Assembly (NCBI GenBank): GCA_964533645.1 | Contig: CAZHMQ010000072.1 | Coordinates: 1 to 11,093, forward strand | Source: JABDBK01 sp964533645 | GTDB taxonomy: Bacteria > Pseudomonadota > Gammaproteobacteria > DSM-16500 | Direction of reading: 5' to 3' | Length of the DNA stretch: 11,093 bases | Shown here: piece after piece, positions 6,238-11,093 of the stretch | Position numbering within the stretch: position 1 is the stretch's first letter | Layout: each line of letters opens with the position of its first letter | Notes under the pieces: model-generated | Seen by the model: the letters and a program-made list of their open reading frames with translations, nothing else | Database searches by the model: none | What the model was told of the DNA's origin: nothing | Translations under genes and position numbers: made by a program

Positions 6238-6309
6238 AAAATCCACTCGCCATTTACTACTACGCACTGCCTTGCAGTAAGCTACGTAGGACTACGTCGG
6301 GTGGATTTT
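6238..6309 (+). terminator. Large palindromic terminator after the 353-residue gene
   Basis: AAAATCCACTCG (6238-6249) pairs with CGGGTGGATTTT (6298-6309) over 12 bases with one wobble. The 48-base interior is itself structured: ACTGC-CTT-GCAGT (6266-6278) and the palindromic run around ACGTAGGACTACGT. The outer stem AAAATCCAC...GTGGATTTT is shared with the three hairpin repeats, so this looks like a family member with a long insert in its loop. It lies 46 bases past the stop. Confidence 0.65.
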
Positions 6310-6469
6310 GTTTTGGCCAAGCTTTTCCGATATTGACTCATTTCAAATTTTTAAAAAAGATAAGTTTGCTCGTTGGATTAAAGAAAGCAAAGATCGCATT
6401 ATTGCTTCAAAAACAAAACCAACATTTGCTTTTCAAAGAATAATCATTAGAATGCTTTTCGTTGTATAA
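6290..6469 (+). pseudogene. Possible coding relic, family unknown
   Basis: The plus-strand frame open from 6290 to the TAA at 6467 reads like protein from about 6329 (DIDSFQIFKKDKFARWIK, then further basic residues), but has no ATG at its beginning and no ribosome site. Its 5' side runs into the palindromic terminator. It may be a fragment of a decayed gene left by insertion or deletion. No family recognised; chance is a real alternative for a frame of this size. Confidence 0.3.
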
Positions 6470-6470
6470 T
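6465..6470 (+). promoter_or_regulatory. Consensus -10 element
   Basis: A perfect TATAAT, preceded by TTG, with no good -35 at the right distance. It would start a transcript near 6477, covering a Shine-Dalgarno-like AAGGA (6482-6486), a 19-codon frame and the structured stretch 6512-6575. Confidence 0.45.
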
Positions 6471-6491
6471 CCTCAAGAATTAAGGAAGTTT

Positions 6492-6551
6492 ATGAAAAAT
6501 TCTGAAATTTTTGCGGTATTGCAAAGTTCTCCGTCTACGTTACTAGCGTAA
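6492..6551 (+). CDS. Possible 19-residue peptide
   Basis: ATG at 6492 follows AAGGA at good spacing, itself behind the TATAAT at 6465. The frame encodes MKNSEIFAVLQSSPSTLLA and stops at TAA. It overlaps a region that can fold into hairpins, so it might be a leader peptide, the start of a gene broken by a stop, or an accident. Nothing like it is known to me. Confidence 0.25.
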   Translation: MKNSEIFAVLQSSPSTLLA

Positions 6552-6575
6552 TTCTGCCGGAAACGGCAAACCGCA
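6512..6575. other. Structured stretch with a GAAA-capped hairpin; candidate origin or RNA element
   Basis: TGCGGT (6512-6517) can pair with ACCGCA (6570-6575). They enclose TACG/CGTA (6536-6539 with 6547-6550) and TGCCG-GAAA-CGGCA (6555-6568), the last with a GNRA-type tetraloop. The stretch looks GC-richer than its surroundings. Lying upstream of a gene II-like replication initiator in a probable mobile element, it could be a replication origin, or a structured leader of the transcript from 6465. The function is inference. Confidence 0.35.
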
Positions 6576-6621
6576 TTCAAAAAAATCGCCCACTGCATTT
6601 CTAATTATTAATTGTATTTTT

Positions 6622-6644
6622 ATATATCAAACAAATTGATATAT
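6622..6644. promoter_or_regulatory. Perfect 9-bp inverted repeat, candidate operator
   Basis: ATATATCAA (6622-6630), spacer ACAAA, TTGATATAT (6636-6644). The exact dyad lies directly upstream of the Shine-Dalgarno (AAAGGA) of the frame at 6662, a position typical of a repressor site or, as RNA, of a leader hairpin. The regulator is unknown. The HTH protein encoded at 9186 is one candidate from within the same element, but nothing in the sequence links them. Confidence 0.5.
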
Positions 6645-6661
6645 GCCCCTAAAGGAAAACA

Positions 6662-7054
6662 ATGGTACGTTGTAACAAACTATCAGGACGTGTTTCAGTA
6701 AAAGTAAAATCGAATGTTGTATACGCGAACAAGGCATCATGCGTTGTGCTTTCACATGAAGCTCGTATGAATTTCGCTCGATTCTGTATGCTTCTTATGA
6801 CTGTTGACAAAGAAATGAGAAACAAAGCAAAAGACAGTCCACAAAAAGAACAAATAAAAGAATTGAACTTAAGAACAAAAGGCTCGCTGATTAGCGGGCC
6901 TTTATTATTTAACGATTACTCACTCTTTCTTTATTTCTTAAAACCGTTATACATATACCAATATTTATCCTTAACCTTTCAAACTATTGACTCTACCCCC
7001 CCCCTCCATTGCGCTAAACTGAATAATAAGGCCAATAGGTTTTGGCTTACATAG
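6662..7054 (+). CDS. Doubtful small ORF, probably genuine only in its first part
   Basis: The ATG at 6662 has a good ribosome site (AAAGGA) and the first 70 or so residues look like a basic protein (MVRCNKLSGRVSVKVKSN, later MLLMTVDKEMRNKAK). However, a strong terminator hairpin (6878-6903) falls at codons 73-81. Beyond it the frame runs through AT-rich filler and a run of C, giving a product that reads like noise. A one-base change before the hairpin would end the frame at a nearby stop in another frame, so the original gene probably ended just before the terminator. Family not recognised. Confidence 0.35.
   Translation: MVRCNKLSGRVSVKVKSNVVYANKASCVVLSHEARMNFARFCMLLMTVDKEMRNKAKDSPQKEQIKELNLRTKGSLISGPLLFNDYSLFLYFLKPLYIYQYLSLTFQTIDSTPPLHCAKLNNKANRFWLT
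6878..6910 (+). terminator. Strong rho-independent terminator inside the preceding frame
   Basis: AAAGGCTCGCT (6878-6888), loop GATT, AGCGGGCCTTT (6893-6903) form an 11-bp stem with one wobble, followed by ATTATTT. It separates the frame starting at 6662 from the 116-residue secreted-protein gene. Confidence 0.7.
6959..6976 (+). repeat. 18-base direct repeat, copy 1
   Basis: CAATATTTATCCTTAACC occurs here and again at 7567-7584, 608 bases apart. The first copy lies upstream of the 116-residue gene and the second just upstream of the replication-protein gene, suggesting a shared control or binding site. A duplication scar is the alternative. Confidence 0.6.
6996..7004 (+). repeat. Run of nine C upstream of the 116-residue secreted protein
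   Basis: Nine consecutive C in an AT-rich region, about 77 bases before the ATG at 7081. TTGACT (6987-6992) lies before it and TAAACT (7014-7019) after it. Their 21-base spacing is too long for a normal promoter but would reach 17 if four C were lost. Slippage in such tracts can switch promoters in other bacteria; here it is only a possibility. Confidence 0.45.
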
Positions 7055-7080
7055 TTACAAATCAAAAAAGGAGATTTTTA

Positions 7081-7431
7081 ATGAAACAGATTATAAAACG
7101 CATTATCTTAGGCTCAGTATTTGGATTACTAACGGTTCCAATGCTACAGGCAATAGAACAACAAAGAGAATTAAACTACGACTATGTGACAGACCCTACT
7201 GTTTTAACAAAAGAAATAAATCGTTTAAAAAAAGTAATTAAAAACACGCAGGCTTTTAATATTAAAACGGTAACAGGAGGCTCTCAACTTCCTAAGAATA
7301 AACTTGGAAATATGTCACTAAAACAACAACAAATTAAACAACAACAACTTTTAATTAAAGGCCTTAATGAATTGTTGAGGGCTGAAGAAAAAGTAGAAGA
7401 ACAATTTGAAACTGGCGAATGGGCTTATTAA
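7081..7431 (+). CDS. Small secreted protein of unknown function
   Basis: From the ATG at 7081, behind the strong Shine-Dalgarno AGGAGA, the product has 116 residues; an in-frame TTG at 7042 has no ribosome site. Residues 1-24 are a signal peptide (MKQIIKRIILGSVFGLLTVP, ending LQA). The mature protein is polar and Gln- and Lys-rich. It probably forms helices at about 40-52 (TKEINRLKKVIKN) and 78-110 (the QQQIKQQQ run and EEKVEEQFE), a possible coiled coil, and ends GEWAY. I do not recognise a family. It sits between the run of C and its own terminator, so it is a single-gene transcript, and it lies inside the probable mobile element as a cargo gene. It could be an exported factor or an unrecognised phage or element protein. 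Confidence 0.7.
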   Translation: MKQIIKRIILGSVFGLLTVPMLQAIEQQRELNYDYVTDPTVLTKEINRLKKVIKNTQAFNIKTVTGGSQLPKNKLGNMSLKQQQIKQQQLLIKGLNELLRAEEKVEEQFETGEWAY

Positions 7432-7450
7432 GATCTTAAATTTAAATACC

Positions 7451-7490
7451 AAAAAATCCCTGAACTTTATTGGTTGGGGATTTTTTATTT
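7451..7490 (+). terminator. Rho-independent terminator of the 116-residue gene
   Basis: AAAAAATCCC (7451-7460) pairs with GGGATTTTTT (7477-7486), extended by two wobbles and an A-T pair, and is followed by ATTT. It begins 19 bases past the stop at 7431. Confidence 0.8.
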
Positions 7491-7566
7491 CATAGATTAT
7501 TAATTAAAGAGATATTACTTCTTGTAAATATGAGCTAAAGTATATCGGAAATTATGCAGCTTGCAT

Positions 7567-7584
7567 CAATATTTATCCTTAACC
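7567..7584 (+). repeat. 18-base direct repeat, copy 2
   Basis: Exact copy of 6959-6976, ending 21 bases before the ATG of the replication-protein gene, where no Shine-Dalgarno is visible. A binding site for the initiator or a shared regulator is possible. Confidence 0.6.
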
Positions 7585-7605
7585 ATTACTAGATGTATCT
7601 CACCC

Positions 7606-8727
7606 ATGATAGACACCATAGTTCTTTTAATACCACCCCGACATTTCAAAGTTCTCAAGTCATCAAGCTTCACGCCAAATACTGATCTAGTATATCAAAA
7701 TCAAGCACTTAGGGCTGTTCAAAATCCTCACAAAAAAGACATTAAAGAAGGTAATTATTTACCGAGATTAACACTATCTCGCCGCATGAATCTGCTGGGT
7801 ATATCTGAAATCATGCTTACCATTGAAGCATCACTACCTAAGTTACTTTTTGGAAATAATGTAGAAGAATTACGAGCTCAAGATTTGAATCAAATTATAC
7901 GTGTACTGCATGAAAAATTACTGAGCATGAATGTATTGATTGAACCTGCTAACTTAGCGCAGGCAGCAATTACTACCGTTCACTTCTCAAAAAATATAAC
8001 ACTCCACGATGGTTCTACCCCTTTTCACTATATTCAAAAAATTAAAGAGAGTTGTGCATCCTCTCGTCTTGATCACAATCAAACAAATTACAGAAATTCT
8101 GGACATAGTTTTAAATGGCATTGTAACAGCTATGAAGTTGTGTTTTATGACAAGATATTTGATCTTATAACATCAAAACAAACCAGCTCAAAACGAGCAA
8201 TTGATACCTATAATCATTTCGATTTAAAAAGACTTACAAAATTGAGATCCAAAAAGAAAAAGTTTGAACTGCTGCGCATGGAAGTACGGCTTAACAAACG
8301 AGCTGTTATTAAAAAATTATTTGAAACATTAAAGATAAAAAATAATCTCACTTTTCAGAAAATTTTTAAACCAACTATTTCTAAAAAAGTTTTACTGCAT
8401 TATGTAGATTTTATTGAACAAAAAAGATCACAAATTTCTAATTTTAAGCCAAGCAGTGATCAAGCTCTACTATCTACTTTAATCGTGTATAATCCATCAG
8501 CTAAACCAAAGGATATTTTAAGCTGCATAGGATATAAAAAACTACTTGAAACTATGACTGCCGATGAAATAAAAAAACTTTTTAAAAAACAACATGAACG
8601 CAGCTGGAACAGAATGATAAGTACGTTTGATAATTTGATAGTACCAACTGGTCATAATTCTTTTGAGATTATAAAAAAGCAAATATCAAGGTATAAAGCT
8701 TTTAGACTCAAAAATAATAAGATATAG
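7606..8727 (+). CDS. Replication initiator resembling gene II/X (Phage_CRI-type) proteins
   Basis: From the ATG at 7606 the product has 373 residues, near the roughly 410 of filamentous phage gene II protein. Earlier in-frame starts are non-ATG, and no Shine-Dalgarno precedes any of them. Likeness to gene II proteins is seen in the opening (MIDTIVLLIPP, against MIDMLVLRLPF in Ff phage), in a strand near residue 125 (ITTVHFSKN), in YEVVFYDKIFDLI near 178, and in FELLRMEVRLNKRAVIKKL near 220 where gene II has LVRFEARIKT. These initiators nick the origin and start rolling-circle replication. I could not assign the catalytic residues. The C-terminal third is Lys-rich with helical stretches (TADEIKKLFKKQHERSW). 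Its place next to a toxin-antitoxin pair and an integrase-type recombinase fits an integrated phage or plasmid. Assignment is tentative. Confidence 0.55.
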   Translation: MIDTIVLLIPPRHFKVLKSSSFTPNTDLVYQNQALRAVQNPHKKDIKEGNYLPRLTLSRRMNLLGISEIMLTIEASLPKLLFGNNVEELRAQDLNQIIRVLHEKLLSMNVLIEPANLAQAAITTVHFSKNITLHDGSTPFHYIQKIKESCASSRLDHNQTNYRNSGHSFKWHCNSYEVVFYDKIFDLITSKQTSSKRAIDTYNHFDLKRLTKLRSKKKKFELLRMEVRLNKRAVIKKLFETLKIKNNLTFQKIFKPTISKKVLLHYVDFIEQKRSQISNFKPSSDQALLSTLIVYNPSAKPKDILSCIGYKKLLETMTADEIKKLFKKQHERSWNRMISTFDNLIVPTGHNSFEIIKKQISRYKAFRLKNNKI

Positions 8728-8729
8728 AT

Positions 8730-8752
8730 TTGTACTTGAAGCGTGATACAAT
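8730..8752 (+). promoter_or_regulatory. Candidate promoter of the toxin-antitoxin operon
   Basis: TGATACAAT (8744-8752) is an extended -10 element (TGn plus TACAAT). TTGTAC upstream (8730-8735) is too close to serve as its -35, so the box would rely on the TGn extension. It lies about 50 bases before the toxin ATG at 8804. The nearby ATATTTTGAATAT is a short dyad that could be an autorepressor site. Confidence 0.5.
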
Positions 8753-8803
8753 ACTTTCATATTTTGAATATAAAAGTAAAAAATCATAAAAGAAAAGTAG
8801 ATA

Positions 8804-9199
8804 ATGAAATTAGATAAAAAATATATTGCTTATGAGGGTCAAGTTTTCACTATAGAGTGGTACTTTAATGATTTAGATAGGAGCGAAGCTTTAGACTATT
8901 ATAAAGCATTAAGCAGTGATCGTAGATTGCAATTAACGAAACTACTTATTTGGATGGGAGACTTAGGTTCAATTAAAAGTAAAAAAAAATTTCGTTATGA
9001 AGAAGATGGAATTTACGTTTTTAAGCCAAAACCTGATAGATTTTTCTGCTTCTTTTTTAAAGGTGGAAAAATTATTATTACGAATGCTTATGAAAAAAAG
9101 ACTGATAAAATGTCTAAAAAAGATTTTGATAAAGCTGTAAAATTACAACAAGATTATGAAAATAGATGTAAAAAAGGAAAATATTATGAAAATAAATAA
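8804..9199 (+). CDS. HigB/RelE-type toxin (Gp49-like)
   Basis: A 131-residue protein whose order of features fits phage-derived Gp49-like HigB toxins of the RelE superfamily. It has a helical region with DRRLQLTKLLIWMGDLGSI (about 39-57) and a strand with KFRYEEDGIYVFKPKPDRFF (62-81). After that come FCFFFKGGKIIITNAYEKKT (81-100) and a closing helix with the family's KK..K..KDFDKAV pattern (about 98-112). Such toxins cleave mRNA at the ribosome and halt translation. The gene precedes its antitoxin, as in higBA and unlike relBE, and its end overlaps the antitoxin start by 14 bases, implying translational coupling. No strong Shine-Dalgarno is visible. Role in stabilising the element is inferred. 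Confidence 0.75.
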   Translation: MKLDKKYIAYEGQVFTIEWYFNDLDRSEALDYYKALSSDRRLQLTKLLIWMGDLGSIKSKKKFRYEEDGIYVFKPKPDRFFCFFFKGGKIIITNAYEKKTDKMSKKDFDKAVKLQQDYENRCKKGKYYENK

Positions 9200-9557
9200 A
9201 AAAATTAAAAATGAAAAATCAATTCAAGAATTATCAACCGTTGAGCAAACACTTGCAAAATTAACACCAAAGCAACGAAAAAAATTTGATCTTGAAATGC
9301 AAGATTTTGCACTTGAAGAAATGCTTTTAGCTATCATGGAACAAGATAAAACTTCCGTACGACAACTTGCAAAAATATCTGGTGTATCTCCTACTATTAT
9401 TCAATCAATGCGTTCAGGAACTAAAAAAGATTATAGTTTGACAGTATTTTTAAAGGTCTTAAAAGGTTTAGGCTGTAAACATTTTAAAATAGAACGTAAT
9501 GGCAGATACCTGAATGTTCCAATTCAAGTTGAACTTCCAAAGATATCCAAAAAATAA
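9186..9557 (+). CDS. HigA-type antitoxin with helix-turn-helix
   Basis: The ATG at 9186 follows AAGGAAAA and gives 123 residues; an upstream in-frame ATG at 9156 lacks a ribosome site. Residues about 13-53 are helical and Glu/Lys-rich (QELSTVEQTLAKLTPKQRKK), probably the toxin-binding part. Residues about 57-95 form an XRE-like helix-turn-helix: SVRQLAKISGVSPTIIQSM then a turn and LTVFLKVLKGLG. The C-terminal 28 residues are a basic tail ending in PKISKK. It overlaps the toxin gene, and would neutralise the toxin and repress the shared promoter. The extra N-terminal region before the HTH is typical of antitoxins paired with Gp49-like toxins. Confidence is high because both partners fit. Confidence 0.8.
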   Translation: MKINKKIKNEKSIQELSTVEQTLAKLTPKQRKKFDLEMQDFALEEMLLAIMEQDKTSVRQLAKISGVSPTIIQSMRSGTKKDYSLTVFLKVLKGLGCKHFKIERNGRYLNVPIQVELPKISKK

Positions 9558-9590
9558 ACAAATAATTTTTTACTACATCAAAGGAATTAC

Positions 9591-11093
9591 ATGAAAGCCA
9601 TTTTGATTGCACGCGTCAGCACAGAAGAACAAAAAGAAGCTGGGAATTCTTTACCAGCACAAATTGCACGACTTGAAAAATATTGTGTTAACAAAGGTTT
9701 TATAGTTGATGTTGTTTACAGTTTTGATGAAAGTGCTTACAAACAAACTCGCACTGAATTTGAAAAAATACTTGATGTTATCTTATCAAGCAAACAAAAG
9801 ATCGCCGTATGCTGTGATAAGGTAGATCGCTTAACACGTAATATGTTTGATAAACGTATTTCACTGCTCTATGAAAAAGCTCTTCAAGATGAAATTGAGT
9901 TGCATTTTGTATCTGACGGTCAAATTCTTAATAGTAAATTGTCCGCTACCGAAAAATTTCAATTTAGTATTAGTCTTGGTCTTGCCAAGTATTATTCAGA
10001 TGCTGTAAGTGATAACGTAAAGCGTGCAATTGAACAAAAATTGCGCCAGGGTGAATGGATAGCAAAGGCACCTTATGGTTACAAATCTGTAACTGATGCT
10101 GCTGGTAAAAAGAATTTAGTGCCACATGAATATGCATCACTCATTGTGCAAAAAATGTTTGAACTTTATAGTTCAGGGCTTTATTCACTCAAAACACTTG
10201 CCATGAAAATTAACAATGATTATGGACACAAGTGGGATTGCACAGCAGTAGCAAATATACTTGATCGTCCCTTTTATTATGGTGAAATGAAAGTTAACGG
10301 ACAACTGTATCCCCATAAATATCAACCCATCATAACTAAAGATTTATTTTTAACCGTATCTAACCACAAAAATAAATTCAATAAAAAAAGTTTACCCAAA
10401 TTAGATGGCAAACCATTTTTATATCGAGGCATGCTGCGATGTGGCCAGTGCGGACTGACCATTACACCTGAGCGCCAAAAAGGATTTGCTTATTACCATT
10501 GCACTGAATACAACGGTAAACATGGTGCAGTATGGTTACGGGAAGAAAAGATAACTGAAGCTTTTGAGACTATATTTAAAAAACTTCAAATACCACAAGA
10601 CATTGCAGATCAAACGACAGATCTACTCAATGAACTAAATTCTCATCAAGCAGCACTGTACAAACAGCAACTCAGCAAACTACAAAGTGATAAGAAAACT
10701 TTAACGACAATGCTTGATAATTTATACCTTGATAAACTCAAGGGGAGAATTACTGAAAGCGACTATGACAAATTTTACCAAGACTTTAGTTCACAACAAA
10801 CAGATCTGCACGCCCGTCTAACCAAATTAGAAAATGCTAACGGTGATTACTATACAACGTCTAAATACATTGTTTCATTACTTGCAAATGCTTACGATTT
10901 ATTTAAAAGTTCGGAAGTGGATCAAAAACGACATCTTATTAAATTTGTACTTCAGAACTTACAGATAAGTGATGGAAAGGTGCTCTACGAGCTGCAAATG
11001 CCATTCGATTACATACTCCAATGTTCGGAAGATGTAGAATGGCGTCCCCAATGGGATTTGAACCCATGTTTCCGCCGTGAAAGGGCGATGTCC
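9591..11093 (+). CDS. Large serine recombinase (partial at 3' end), integrase-type
   Basis: The ATG at 9591 follows AAGGA at good spacing. The frame is open to the window end (501 codons). Residues 3-145 are a resolvase/invertase catalytic domain: IARVSTEEQ with nucleophile Ser10, and the conserved DKVDRLTRN (76-84). The Recombinase domain follows (about 157-265, beginning APYGYK). Then comes a zinc-ribbon (LRCGQCG at 282-288 and YYHC at 301-304) and a long coiled coil (about 345-415). This is the architecture of large serine integrases and mobile-element recombinases, which join two short attachment sites. From codon 484 (TGG at 11040) the frame reads antisense through a tRNA-Glu gene, so the last residues come from tRNA sequence. 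It probably catalyses integration at that tRNA 3' end. A decayed 3' end of a related gene lies at 358-409. Confidence 0.9.
   Translation, partial: MKAILIARVSTEEQKEAGNSLPAQIARLEKYCVNKGFIVDVVYSFDESAYKQTRTEFEKILDVILSSKQKIAVCCDKVDRLTRNMFDKRISLLYEKALQDEIELHFVSDGQILNSKLSATEKFQFSISLGLAKYYSDAVSDNVKRAIEQKLRQGEWIAKAPYGYKSVTDAAGKKNLVPHEYASLIVQKMFELYSSGLYSLKTLAMKINNDYGHKWDCTAVANILDRPFYYGEMKVNGQLYPHKYQPIITKDLFLTVSNHKNKFNKKSLPKLDGKPFLYRGMLRCGQCGLTITPERQKGFAYYHCTEYNGKHGAVWLREEKITEAFETIFKKLQIPQDIADQTTDLLNELNSHQAALYKQQLSKLQSDKKTLTTMLDNLYLDKLKGRITESDYDKFYQDFSSQQTDLHARLTKLENANGDYYTTSKYIVSLLANAYDLFKSSEVDQKRHLIKFVLQNLQISDGKVLYELQMPFDYILQCSEDVEWRPQWDLNPCFRRERAMS
11040..11093 (-). tRNA. tRNA-Glu (UUC), 3' part; runs off the window
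   Basis: Read on the minus strand, the visible part has the anticodon loop CTTTCAC (anticodon TTC, glutamate) flanked by GCC and GGC. The T arm follows, with stem ATGGG/CCCAT and loop TTCAAAT, then the acceptor strand TGGGGAC, discriminator G and an encoded CCA ending at 11040. It matches the usual bacterial tRNA-Glu closely in these parts. The D arm and 5' acceptor strand lie outside the window. The recombinase frame overlaps its 3' half in antisense, making the tRNA the likely attachment site of the element to its left. Confidence 0.93.

Noticed and set aside
1..11093. CRISPR array, rRNA or complete insertion sequence
   Set aside because: No regularly spaced repeats, no ribosomal RNA sequence and no transposase with terminal repeats was seen.

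Overview
The window is AT-rich DNA from a bacterium. Most reliable starts have a purine-rich Shine-Dalgarno site, and genes are separated by hairpin terminators of the AAAATCCAC...GTGGATTTT type. Short secreted proteins, ankyrin repeats, two small secreted HExxH proteins, a HigBA-type toxin-antitoxin pair and a large serine recombinase at a tRNA gene suggest a host-associated, reduced-genome lineage. Candidatus Dependentiae (TM6) or a similar intracellular group is my best guess. This is inference; no marker gene fixes the taxon.

Left edge (1-556): the C-terminal part of an FAD-linked oxidase on the + strand. It is followed directly by a short, frameshifted relic of a serine recombinase 3' end (358-409), matching the end of the intact recombinase at the right edge. 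The left end of the accessory region therefore carries a scar of the same kind of element that still stands at its right end.

Middle (496-4743): five minus-strand genes, each encoding a protein with an N-terminal signal peptide. They are two unknown proteins, an ankyrin-repeat protein and two related zinc-metalloprotease-like proteins sharing HExxH, ExxAD and CPxC motifs. The last three are interspersed with three copies of a hairpin repeat. The sequence beside two of these copies begins TGGCGTC, which is also how the tRNA-Glu gene at the right edge begins in this orientation.

Centre (4744-6310): a frame-broken minus-strand coding relic, then a plus-strand gene for a 353-residue secreted protein. 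That protein has an internal duplication and a Cys-Cys-Cys C-terminus. Its gene ends in a large palindromic terminator.

Right part (6311-11093): what looks like an integrated mobile replicon. A gene-poor, structure-rich stretch has hairpins and a perfect 9-bp inverted repeat. Next come a doubtful small ORF, a small secreted protein preceded by a run of nine C, a protein resembling gene II/X (Phage_CRI-type) rolling-circle replication initiators, a HigB/HigA-like pair, and a large serine recombinase. The recombinase frame runs without a stop into an antisense tRNA-Glu(UUC) cut by the window end. Replication, maintenance and integration functions lie in one direction toward the tRNA, as expected of an element inserted at a tRNA 3' end.
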